DNA of 64,000 nt, from the NCBI RefSeq assembly GCF_963678975.1, contig NC_089274.1, positions 20,979,133 through 21,043,132 on the forward strand. Direction: 5' to 3'. The stretch is from Dysidea avara (taxonomy: Eukaryota; Porifera; Demospongiae; Dictyoceratida; Dysideidae). Under the pieces are notes generated by a model. The model did not search any database. It was not told the DNA's origin and saw only the letters and a list, made by a program, of their open reading frames with translations. This document shows, in pieces, positions 27,949 through 38,627 of this stretch. Positions within the stretch are counted from its first letter, which is position 1; every line of letters begins with the position of its first letter. Position numbers and translations under genes: made by a program.

Positions 27949-30143
27949 AAGAGAAGCATCTTTCATAAGGTCAGCAGCAGGCCCATGCAGATGCCTATAG
28001 AGACTATATTAACACTGTATACTGCTGAGTTTCTATTGTGCCAACCTAGCTGTAAAATGAAAATATTAACAGACACAGCTGAACAGCATTCAGGGTGATA
28101 CCATCTTCCCTGATTAATATCAATGCCTTCTTGTTTGGTAAATTGTCTGATGGAATTAAACACTGTAAAAGCTGAAAGTACTTCCTGGACACCTATTTCT
28201 TCCAATATACAAACCACTCTCACCAGTGGTGTCTGGATACATTGGGACATTTAGGTGTCCCACTTCAGACTCAGGATATTACCATGAAGTCGTCAACCTC
28301 TCTACCTTCCCAACCTCTGTACTAAACATATATTCTATTGATATATAAATCTGTTTATAAGTTCTTGATGCTTATACTACAACCCATCTAAAGTAAATAC
28401 TGTACACGTCACGGCAGGTTGAAATCTTTTTCCTTCAATTTGTTAAAATTTCCTAGTATGTAGACTTGTGCCAATCATGCTGGCATGCATAATAGGCTAG
28501 CCAAAGCATCCAGTACAATGCCAACATATATAACAGGGAAATGCAGTTTTCAAAGTTGTAATTATAATTTGCAATACGCGTGCATGGCCAAAATATTATA
28601 CAATATACACTTTTCAGTAATGTAATCTAATAGAGCATGTGCATGCAGTCTCTTACTAAGCAGTTGGATTTCTATAACATAAGCTTGTTTGATATACCAG
28701 CTTTAATTTTTGAGCACAACTCAAAACCATAATAGATTAGCTCACATTTTGCTGGCTATAATCCTCCTGTCCTAATCACCTTTCTGTGCTTTTTTATTTA
28801 GTGTGTAATTGTTTCTTCAATCTTTCTCTAGGCCATTCCAGCATGGGTGAAACATCTAGAACACACTCGGCTTCTTTTTACTTCTTCAGTGTAATTTTAG
28901 TGAATTTTAGATCTATAGAGCATAATAATTATTCAAAGCTGCAATGTTGTCACCAACTGGTACTGTTACTGTGTGTGGCATGTCTTACTTCACATGTGTC
29001 ACGGTAACAGTGCTATGTTAAATCTTACACCACTGTCTATGTGGTCTCTCAAGACACTTTACTAACTGAAGTGTAAGTTGACTTTAATAACGGACATTTC
29101 TAGTCACATTTAAAGAGCCAGCTATAGTTTTTCACCAACTTGACATGTCTGAATATTGATAATTTACAGCAATTGATGTTAGCAAGTTTATATGAACTCA
29201 TGGTGTTAGCTCAACTTTCAATTTGCATGAATGAAATTCTTTGGCTGGGTGTTTGTTAATGTGTACTAATAAGAGGAAATATTACAATACTCCAGCTAAT
29301 AAAACAGTTAGAGAAAGTCACCAATAGCAATCAAAAACTCTTAGTTAAGAGCAGACTATCATTAGTTAATGCCTAATATGAAAAACACTCTAATAGAGCA
29401 GTCAGCATGATGACTGTTGTAATAGAGTGATTTATCAGTGCGTGTATCATTAGACACTTCCATGGCAGACGTTTGTTCTAAACATTTGGTAGCTAAACAG
29501 CTAGGTTTATTTGCTCTATAAGACCACAAAAAACATAGACATATGCTTTGCAACATAATGATGCCGGAATGTAAATAATTATTTATCTATTATTATTATT
29601 AGACAACTATCCCTCCAGGGACCTGCAAGGAGGTTAACAGTAAGCCTGTGAATCAGGGAGTCAGAAACCTGTCACTTAAAACTATGCTGAATGCTGAAAA
29701 AATCCCAGATGGTGACTTGATACACAAACAGCTTGCAGCCTAGGCAAGTTCTTGAGGAGCCACACAACCTGGGATCCAGGATTTTCTCTACATTCAGCCA
29801 GCACTTATAAAAATCTTGACTGCTTGTTTTTTTCATTAAGGGTCAATTTAATAGACAACTATCCATCTGTATCATTAAAAATTATATAATAGGCATTAGC
29901 ATCATTGCAGCCATTTCTTGGCCGCCACCAATGACTTCACATCTTTTTTCACTCCAGCTGTTTTGGTGGTGGCACTCTTTTTCACAGCTTGTTGTTTTGG
30001 TTTAGATATCACTTCTTTTTGTAATTACGTATTTGAAGCTTCCTTTTTAATTGTCTTTTTCTTTACTACAGGAAGAAGATATAGAATTTATTTTGTGCAT
30101 TTGGCTTTGTGTATTTTTTTGCATGTGTACATGTTGTTTTGCT
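27949..30143. other. Spacer, start of the duplicated block
   Basis: I see no supported gene. From about 29130 the sequence matches 35500-36090: both contain CTTGACATGTCTG, ACTCATGGTGTTAGCT, GTGTTTGTTAATGT and AACACTCTAATAGAGCAGTC. A segment at 29888-29925 (CATCATTGCAGCCATTTCTTG) is repeated as an inverted pair at 37253-37446. The open frame at 29918-30166 is hydrophobic low-complexity sequence. Confidence 0.45.
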
Positions 30144-30290
30144 ACTCTCTACAGGATGACTTGTAATATAGCTGAACTCTATATAGGATGACTTGAACTC
30201 TCTACATTGTGTGAAGCTGAACTCTTTACAGGGTGACTTGTTTGTAGCTGAACTCTCTACATGGCACCTGACTGTACAGGGATGACTTAC
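30144..30290. repeat. Degenerate tandem repeat, GCTGAACTCTCTACAGGATG
   Basis: About four diverged copies of a roughly 40-base unit alternate GCTGAACTCTCTACA with GGATGACTTG. There is no coding meaning. Confidence 0.7.
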
Positions 30291-31188
30291 ACTGAATGTT
30301 TTAATAGGATGACTGCATTATAGAGTATCTCAATTGAGCACTTGTTACATGTGTATAACTCTGTGAATTCTTCTAAACCACTGAAAGGATATTCTACAAT
30401 GATTAATCTATACAACTTATTCCTATATATGGTTAGCCTAGTAAGCGTGGAATCTAAACGTTATCTGCATATTAACAAAAGTTGATCTCATAACTTTTCC
30501 ATATAGCAATCCCTCAGTAACACCCTATGCACTTGTTTAAGTTATTTTTCATGAATGAAACAAAAACCAAGTGGCACAGATTGATGTAGAATTTTTTAAA
30601 GGCACAAAAAATTTTCAATGCTATGATGAAAATTGTGACACACATGTAGAGATGTTGAAATGGCTCTGTAATATTTATACACGTAAAAATAGTCTGTTCC
30701 TAGAAAGGAATGTTGCATATCTGCATGTATGTATGTGGTATAGTTGATGTAATTTTTAATATTTTCATATAATCATCAATCAAAGTTCTAATCAAAAAAA
30801 TCTTCTGTAACTTTACCACATGTGAACATATTAATTGTTTAGGTTGTACTAGACACACTTGATGTTTTGTTGAAAAAAACAACAAAACAAACAGGTTTAT
30901 TTACAGTGTTGCACCCACACATCTTTGCAAAAGTCTGAAATTAGCAGCAGCACCTTCTATCACTTAGATACAGAATTTAAAGTTGTGAGTTGGTTTTGGA
31001 AATTTATGGTAAGAACTACATTACAAATCTTATATATATTCATTTTACCTCAATGCGTTAATACTAAGCCCCAACTATGTGGCATACAAATGTTCAATAA
31101 TCTAGTTACCAAGTGCTTCTTCCATATACGTACCATGCATGTATAATTTTCCGTAAAACTTCAAAATATTTTATAACACATACACACA

Positions 31189-32712
31189 TTAAATAATTTC
31201 TGTCACAAAATGTATTTCACCCAGGTCACGCAGAGCTTGTTTGGCTGCTGATTCCTTGGCCTTAGCTAAATCAGCTGCCACTTCTCCTTCAAACTTGCCA
31301 TTCCTGGGAACTAGTACTGAGCTGACATAGCCATTACTATGGGTTTGAGCACTGTAACTAGGGGAACGATATCCCTTCTTTGAACAATAGGCTAACAGCT
31401 TTTCCTGATAAGACTCCACTACAGACCGACTGAATATCTCACTGTGGCCAATATTTGGTTCTGCCAGTGCTTGTTTGTTTACATCTTGTTTAGCTTCATC
31501 TCTGTCCCGATATGACTGTCTGCTACGGAACTTGTATGTCACCCCATTACTATGGCAATTAAGCTCACAAGAGTACCATGGTCTTCCATCCATCCCAGAA
31601 GGTGTCTCAGTGATCTGATATTGACAAGTGATGCCTTGGGCTGTCAACACCTCTCTCAAGTGGGATTGTGATGACCCTGTAGTAGTGTCCATCGCTTCAT
31701 CACTATTACTGGTTGATGTAGCAGTCAGTACCAGGGCATCAATGCTGGCAAGTTGTGGGCTTACAGTCATTGCAGGTGGCTGGTTAGTAGCAGTCATAAA
31801 AGCTTGCTGCGTGAAGGAAGGTTGTGGATCTACTGCTGCTGCTGCTGCTGGGTGATCCAGTGGTAGCTGGTCAGGAGTAGCAGGATTAACATGATGTATG
31901 AAGGGAGGGTTGGGAAATTGCATAGCTAACATAGGATGTTGAGGTATTGAGTACTGTTCCTCGGGCATGTTATTAGGTCGTTCTTTGAGGAAGTAAACAT
32001 TTTCTATTAAACTGTTGGTAAACTCTGCTGTCTGAATAGCATATTCTTTGGGTAATCTGCCGCAATATTCTGTCAACTTTTTGTTAGCATTGACAAGGAT
32101 TGATAAAAGACCTTCATTACATGTGCACATTTCATGAGCTAACAATTTCATCCACAGGCCTCCACTGGCATTCTCGTATGCTTTGTGATGTTTTGTAGTA
32201 GAGTAGGCCACGATAACCCCTGCTTCTGAGGAAAGTCTCTCTATAAAACTACCACCCTTTGGAGATCGGGATACTAGTGAGATACCTGGGTCAGATTTGC
32301 CTCCACGACAAGCGTCAATGAAGAACATTCTAATCGTGTTCACTAGAGTACGGTTAGCACGAGGCTTGAAGGCGTCTACAAGGTCTGCTACATTTATTGT
32401 ACTGTTATCCTGTAATATCAGCTCTCCATCTTGTCCGTGTCCAGAGAACACTACGGCAATACGCTTACACCCGTTAGCTGGCGAGTAGTCATAACTTCTC
32501 AGTTTAACACACTCTGACATAAGATCTTCTTTCTTCACATTTTGTCTTACGATCACCTCGTACCCAAGGAAGGTAAACGCCTGTTTCATCCTACGAGCAT
32601 CTTCCACTGTTCCAGATAACAAGTCTCTGTTTGGAGTATCTTTATAATCATTGGAGAAGATAAGAGCAACACCAACTTTCCCTGGAGAACACGCGCGATT
32701 GTTCCCGGCCAT
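31189..32712 (-). CDS. Caspase-fold (C14) protease fused to two dsRNA-binding domains, copy 1
   Basis: This is a single uninterrupted frame of 507 residues starting at MAGNNRACSP; an in-frame ATG at 32754 would add 14. The protease domain (about 10-250) starts KVGVALIFSNDY and has the catalytic His in VVFSGHG (His92) and Cys in FFIDACRGG (Cys135). A p10-like part has GVIVAYSTT and GGLWMKLLAHEM. The residue two before Cys is Asp, as in metacaspases and paracaspases, not Gln as in caspases, which suggests cleavage after Arg/Lys. A Pro/Thr/Gln-rich linker (about 260-345) leads to dsRBD1 (about 352-416, with YSCELNC, YKFRSRQSY, DEAKQDVNKQAL) and dsRBD2 (about 431-497, SYQEKLLAYC then KAKESAAKQALRDLG). 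Known dsRBDs bind A-form duplex RNA without sequence preference. I infer dsRNA-induced clustering and protease activation; this is untested. A tandem paralog is at 38628. Confidence 0.92.
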   Translation of the reverse strand: MAGNNRACSPGKVGVALIFSNDYKDTPNRDLLSGTVEDARRMKQAFTFLGYEVIVRQNVKKEDLMSECVKLRSYDYSPANGCKRIAVVFSGHGQDGELILQDNSTINVADLVDAFKPRANRTLVNTIRMFFIDACRGGKSDPGISLVSRSPKGGSFIERLSSEAGVIVAYSTTKHHKAYENASGGLWMKLLAHEMCTCNEGLLSILVNANKKLTEYCGRLPKEYAIQTAEFTNSLIENVYFLKERPNNMPEEQYSIPQHPMLAMQFPNPPFIHHVNPATPDQLPLDHPAAAAAVDPQPSFTQQAFMTATNQPPAMTVSPQLASIDALVLTATSTSNSDEAMDTTTGSSQSHLREVLTAQGITCQYQITETPSGMDGRPWYSCELNCHSNGVTYKFRSRQSYRDRDEAKQDVNKQALAEPNIGHSEIFSRSVVESYQEKLLAYCSKKGYRSPSYSAQTHSNGYVSSVLVPRNGKFEGEVAADLAKAKESAAKQALRDLGEIHFVTEII

Positions 32713-32802
32713 AGCTTCAATTAATTTGAAAAAAATCCCAATTACGTCATACAAACATAATTAAGTACAAAAAACACAATAAAATTATTATTATGGACGC
32801 AT

Positions 32803-34563
32803 TTAGAAGTCCCATTGAAGTGAGAACGGCTGGTTAATATTGAGAATACCAAAATCCACCACCAGTGCCTGCAAAGGAATAATATACACAGAAGATATAT
32901 TAATAGGCAGTGGTTTTAATAGAGCCTTTTCATCTCCTTGACAACCATTTTCGTCGGCCATATTGCTTAACAATTATGTATGCAGCAGGCCTATAGACAA
33001 GCTGAAATTAGCCAATCTGCATAAACCGCTACCAAGTAACAGTCCAAGCTGTGGTGTATGGGTTTGGTATTGGGTAAGAATTAACATAATATAAAATGCA
33101 CGCTAACCTGTAAAGTAGTTGGAAATATCCCCATAGAAAGCTTGATGCTGATGTTCGTAAACATGGCCGAAATACGGTGTAATAAACAAAAAATTACAGC
33201 ACCAATTTTGGTCATCAAGGAGATGGGAAAGCTCTATACCGAACCGAAAGTTGGTTCAACAAGGTAATGACAAATTAATCTTATGCTAGCGGGTCGCTGT
33301 ATGTAAATCACATGATCTCTTAACAGAGATCATGTCTTTACTACATGATCTCTTAAAAGAGATCAGTCTTTACTACACGATCTCTTAAAAAGAGATCATG
33401 TCTTTACTACATGATCTCTTAAAAAAGAGATCATGTCTTTACTACATGATCTCTTAAAAAGAGATCATGTCTTTACTACATGATCTCTTAAAAAGAGATC
33501 ATGTCATGTCAAAATCTTTGTCTTTACTATGGGATATTTTACCTAAACATACTAGAAGAGTTCACTGTAACTCACCATAGTAGTATTGACCCAGTGCCAG
33601 CCATAATCAGGTAGACCAGATCCATTTAGTGACATTTTACTGGGTGACTGGTCTAGTCCTAATATGGTTACATCACTGATGTTTGATGAGCTAGCAGGGG
33701 GATACCCTGATGACATTACTGTACTGATGAGTGAGGTCTAGAGGGTTCAGGATCACATGATCTCACATGATGCACACACATCACCTACCCCATTAGCAGT
33801 ATAACTGATCAAACTGTAGTTACCATTTTGTATTGTACCTGTATGGAGATTGAGAATTGTAATGAGTAGCTCCATCTATGTCGGTGGATACTCAACACTA
33901 AAAAAATGTTCTATGTGAATTCGCTGAGTCTCATTCATGGCTCACTCTATAATGGAATGCACACTCCAACAACAAAATATTCTAATTAAACAGACATTTT
34001 GGATAATCGAAGCAAGCTGTCCTCTTGTTAGCAAGCACATAAGAACTCAACTCGTGCTTGGAAATGATAGAGTCCCAAATAGAATCTACCATTTATAGAC
34101 ATCATAGTTTAGTACCAGCTATTGCTCCATTGCAATGTTATACCACAAGAGTCCAGAAAACTGGTAAACAAGCAAACTCCACAATTTAAGTGATTGCTCA
34201 ATCAAAATATGAGTGTTGTGATCAGTTATTCCAATAAGTCAATGTGCATTACACATCACTCTATTTTGGTCTCTCAACCACTCTATACAATAACACATAC
34301 TAATTGACTCTCCATCATCCAGAAATAGTAGCCCTGAGGCTGACTGGGAACTGTCTAGTGCCACAAGTAGGAAGAATGGGTTGTCACGGCTATGGGAGGG
34401 GGAGTAACTGAACACTGCAGCAACACATCGGCCACACCCACCTTGCATTAGTAGTCAGGTTTGGTTGTTGCTGTGGTAATATCTTCCCACCCCTGACATG
34501 TAGTGGTATGACCTTGATCGGAGCATCAAGTGTGACATGACCTTTATCAGTTACCTCCATCAT
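32803..34563 (-). pseudogene. 5'-truncated duplicate of the GH31 alpha-glucosidase gene (last five exons)
   Basis: The exons are 34563-34442, 34389-34301, 33838-33789, 33737-33576 and 32868-32803. They correspond one to one with the last five exons of the full gene (42025 to 40371). The first four have identical lengths (122, 89, 50 and 162), and the last is 66 versus 63 bases. All GT-AG borders and frames are intact: APIKVIPLHVRGGKILPQQQ, LFLDDGESI, TVMSSGYPPASSSNISDV, VVDFGILNINQPFSLQWDF. The 162-base exon differs from its partner at about 15 positions. No upstream GH31 exon exists between here and the next gene, and similarity stops just above 34570. Without the catalytic part it cannot be a glucosidase. 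I call it a pseudogene, though the preserved frames leave open use as a spliced-on alternative end. Confidence 0.85.
33311..33504. repeat. Tandem array of six hairpins, ATGATCTCTTAAAAAGAGAT
   Basis: There are six units of about 34 bases, each a palindrome of GATCTCTT and AAGAGATC around a short A-run, joined by CATGTCTTTACTACAT. It lies in an intron of the truncated GH31 copy. The corresponding intron of the full gene lacks it. Confidence 0.93.
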
Positions 34564-34820
34564 CTGTAACCAAACAATTAAAGTGCCACAACATGATCCT
34601 CAACACAATAGCAAAGAAGTCATGTCCACTTAGAGAGCATTCATGAGTCCTGCCTAGTTATATACTAGACCCAAGTAAGGACTCTGACAACCTCAATATT
34701 CAATACTAGACCACTAACAGATTTGGGCATATTGTGAAGAGTCTTAAAACGAGAATGTACAGTAGACCTGTAGTTATCTGAACCCCAATGTGTCTCAGGC
34801 AGATAACTGAAGCCCACATA
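34564..34820. other. Junction region of the segmental duplication
   Basis: Similarity to the full GH31 locus ends within a few bases of the exon at 34563, so the duplication breakpoint is here. The rest is AT-rich and unassigned. Confidence 0.45.
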
Positions 34821-35113
34821 CAGGGCTGCCAAGAGAAATTATGGGGCGCACAACTTCAGCCTAGCTATAAGCTGAAGACCAAAAAAAGGTCATTACATGC
34901 TAACAGTGACAATAGCTTCCCTCAGCAACTATATCTCCTTATTTATATATAAACTTGTTACACTACTCCTCTGAAGAATACTGTGACTGCTCTATTAGAG
35001 TATCTAGATCCGACTGCTCTATTAGAGTATATCGATCTTTTAAACAGGTATTCGGGGGGCCCTTGGTGGGGGCACCTGGGGCTCCTTTCAGGCTGGGGCC
35101 CGGGGCGGCCCTG
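34821..35113. mobile_element. hAT-type MITE with perfect 8-bp target duplication
   Basis: The ends are CAGGGCTGCC and GGCGGCCCTG, flanked by the identical 8 bases cccacata (34813-34820 and 35114-35121). It is 293 bp and non-coding. Two copies of GACTGCTCTATTAGAGTAT sit about 75-120 bases from the right end, the same place as in the MITE at 5338. Confidence 0.88.
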
Positions 35114-36364
35114 CCCACATATGCATTCATATACAGAACTATGTTGAAATACTCTAATAGAACATACACTTGTACTCTTAATAGAACAATTTCAGATAAA
35201 CAAATAACCATAGCCCTTACTCAACCCTGACCCTTAGATAATCAACTAAACAAGTGTCTACCTTGTGTCATGCATGCACCAACTGTAACAAAGGCCACTA
35301 CAAACGTGTGGGTACAAATGTTGGATACATACCATCCATGATCCATTCACTAACTGCTATGACCAAATTACTTTTCTCTGTCATTGGAAAATGGTCTGGT
35401 GGATTTTCAATGTATAGCCATCTTGTACACTGGAGACATGATGATTGGGTTCTAGAAGTCCTAAGTTCTATATATGTTACAATCATCTCCCGAAACAAGT
35501 CAACTTGACATGTCTGCTGAATATTGATAATGTATATACTGTTTAGTGTCATTGGAGAGTATCTGAACTCATGGTGTTAGCTATTTGGTCCCAACTTTTA
35601 ATTTGCATGAATAAGCTACTTTGGTTGAGTGTTTGTTAATGTATACTAGTAATGTTGATAACAGAGGGAAGTGTTAGAAACTACAGTTGTTCAATATTAC
35701 TTTACGTTGTTAACTAATTCCAACTAATGAACAGCATCAAACATTCAAAAATATCACAATGCTTCAGCTAATAGAACAGTTAAAGAAAGTGGCTGTGCAA
35801 AGCAAAAGTTACATCAAGTGCATTAATTAAGTATGTTAACCAATAGCAATCAAAAAAATCTTAGTTAAGACCAAACTATCATTGGTTAATATCTAATAAG
35901 AAAAACACTCTAATAGAGCAGTCAGTATGGTGACTTGTAATAGTGTGTGCATCATTAGACACTTCCATAGCAGAAGTTTTTTGGTAGCTAAAACAGCTAG
36001 TTAACTGTAGTATGCATGGATCACAGCCATGCTCTACATGACCACAGAAAATATGCTCAGACATGCGGTTGCAACATAATGATGCCGGAATGTTTTGTAG
36101 TATTAGAGAATTTGTACCACAGGTAGGTCTAATTAATCAATCAGGTTTTCTTAACTTGGTACTTATTAAACAAAAGGTATGTAGAAGAATATAACTTGGG
36201 ATTCCACCTTATATGGTATAGTAACACATGATAGTTCATATCCCACTTAAAATCAGGATTTACAACAGAAGTATTTCAAGATTGTTTACTAGACTCATTA
36301 ACTAGATAACTTATCTGATAAAACAGCATATAGCAGCATATATAACTAACTTAGTATTGATGTG
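35114..36364. other. Spacer, duplicated block, second copy
   Basis: 35500-36090 is the counterpart of 29130-29560. Part of 35200-35500 resembles 42660-42800 (CAAAGGCCA, GTGGATT, AGCCATCTTGTA). I recognise no gene. Confidence 0.45.
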
Positions 36365-36640
36365 CATTACTGGTCCTGATGGGATTAGTAATTTCTGCAC
36401 CCATACAGTGTAAAAAGTACATGGCGGATATATACCTAGTCTCATATTGTTTTAAAGGGAGAATGTTTGAATTATAGACCGATTATGCTCATTACAAGCA
36501 AAGTTTTAGATGTATAATTATTAGCATTCAAGACTCTTCAAATCAAACTCTCAGTATGACTTCAGACATAATTGATTACTCTTACTATACTTTATTTTAA
36601 AAGACTTTGCATGCAACGGCTTTTGATAAAGCTCCACACA
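36365..36640 (+). mobile_element. Decayed LINE reverse transcriptase fragment (RT domain 5' part)
   Basis: Across several frames and stops the translation reads GPDGISNF, then NYRPIMLITSKVLDV, then TAFDKAPHR. These are in the order of RT motifs for non-LTR elements. It is broken throughout. A further RT fragment on the same strand is at 37770. Confidence 0.6.
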
Positions 36641-37252
36641 GATGATGTTTATATCATACAAATTACATACAATGGTATAACTTGGCTAGTAAATGGCCAC
36701 TTCATTAACAAGACAGTGTCACTCATTGTGCATCCCATATATTATTATATAGGGATAACGGTCTTGAATATTTTGTGTCAGAGGCATGCACGTTATTTTG
36801 TTAACAGTTTATGCTATTGCTGTTCCATTAGAGTAATTACATGGCTGTTCTATTAAAGTCATCATTGCATTTTCTATTGTGACTTGCTGAACGAGACATG
36901 CATCCTCTTTTTACTTTCCATAGTCCCAAGTGCAAAACAAGTCACCAGCATTAGCTATGCCAGCTCTTTAGTTTTAATTCCCTATTTTTCATTAAAAAAT
37001 TAAATTTGATGCATCCCTATCTCATAAGTGGCCCTATTGATGAGGTCTTACCATGCATTTCTCAAAAGCCAAAAAAGATGTATTGCAAATTACAAATTAC
37101 AAATAAGTGGAGCATGGGAATTATAGACTGAAACTCTGAGCACTGCAGCATATAAAGTTGCACATTGTCAATAGCTATCTAAACTAAAACAGCCAAGCTG
37201 TGAAAAAAGTCTGCGGCCTCCATAAAAGCCAAAAAAAAAGTAAATCAGAGGT

Positions 37253-37446
37253 GGCAGCCAAGAAATAGCTGCAATGATGTTAATGCCAATAATTTTTAAT
37301 GATGAAATATAACATCTTTTACCAGGCTGCAGGACCAAGTGTCCTACAGACCTTCAGCACTTGTCCTGTAAAGCCTTTAAAATAAGTAAATAAGTGTGAT
37401 CATTTAATATGATAGGTATTAACATCATTGCAGCCATTTCTTGGCA
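37253..37446. repeat. Inverted repeat, about 31-base arms
   Basis: GCCAAGAAATAGCTGCAATG (left) pairs with CATTGCAGCCATTTCTTGGC (right) with one or two mismatches, and the pairing continues for about ten more bases. One arm is also found alone at 29888-29925. It is probably a small fold-back element. Confidence 0.7.
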
Positions 37447-37769
37447 GTCAACTTTGAAATTTCAGCTTGATTGGAGTCCGTATTAATTTTATGTTTTATG
37501 GTAGATTTTGCAAAGTGTGATAAAGTAGGGGGAAAAACAACTGGTCGCTTGTATCTCAGAAATGGCTGGGGCGATTCCTTCAAATTGTGGACTCCCTGCA
37601 TCTAATTTGTTCCAATCAGTCATGGTATCATAGAGCTACATATGTATGTGTAAAAATCCTCCTCACACAGTGTGGCGTGCCAGCTTCTCGGGGCACACGA
37701 CACATGTGTCTTGATATAAGTGGTTCCGAAGCTTCATGCAGGTAGTCCGCTCCAAGATAATTGCACATA

Positions 37770-37915
37770 AAACAATGGCCATATAATTCGGTGTCAATGG
37801 TCAAATATTTAATTGGATTAAAGATTTTCTGCTTGACAGGAAACAGCAAGTCATTCTTGGAAATGTGCACAGCTCATCTTGCAGTGTTTTTTCCTTACCA
37901 TAAATTTACAAAGTA
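37770..37915 (+). mobile_element. LINE reverse transcriptase fragment (FLxDRxQ region)
   Basis: One frame reads GVNGQIFNWIKDFLLDRKQQ and then VILGNVHSSSC, which is the conserved stretch before the RT active-site region in non-LTR elements. It stops before the FADD motif. It may be the same old insertion as 36365-36640. Confidence 0.7.
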
Positions 37916-38627
37916 TCAAAATGATGCTTTTAAAAACTTTCCCATATAGCAATCCCTCGGCAACACCCCATGCACTTGTTTAAGTTATTTTTCATGAATG
38001 AAACTAAAACCAATTAGCACAGATTGATCAGATACAGAAATTTTAAATGCACAAAAAAATTCAATGCACAAGCTATGCTAAAATGGCTTTGTAATTTTAT
38101 ACACATGTTATGTTCCTAGAAAGGAATGTCAATCTCTGCATGCATGTAGTAGTTTTAATATTATCACATAATCACTTTAAACATCAATCAAAGTAGTAAT
38201 CAAAAAAATCCTCAAAACTATTAAATCATTTAGGTTGTGGACTTAATGTTTTGTTACAAAAAAAATAACAGGTTTAGTTATGGCAATATGCATATGCAGT
38301 ACTGCACCCACACATCTTCACAAGTCAGAAATTAGCAGCAAATTCTGAAAATTTAGTGATGGTAGCACCTTCTATCACTTAGATACAAGATTTTGAGTTG
38401 GTATTGGAAATTTATGATAAGAACTATATTAAATTTTAACAAAATAGTACCATTTGCAATCTAATAGCTATATTATTCATTTTAGCCTCAATGTGTTAAT
38501 ACTAAGCCCTCTGTCTCCCGCTCCACTGCATACAAATTCTAGTCACCACGTAAACAGTGCTTCTTCCATACCATGTATCTTTCTTATGATTCCGTAAAAC
38601 TTCAAAAATATATGTAAAGCATAAACA
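37916..38627. other. 3' flank of caspase-dsRBD copy 2, duplicated
   Basis: This is non-coding and similar over most of its length to 30500-31188 (for example GCACTTGTTTAAGTTATTTT and ATGAATGAAAC in both). It marks the downstream part of the tandem duplication. Confidence 0.6.

Noticed and set aside
33311-33504. CRISPR-like regular repeat array
   Set aside because: Units are contiguous hairpins with constant joins and no variable spacers, in an animal intron.
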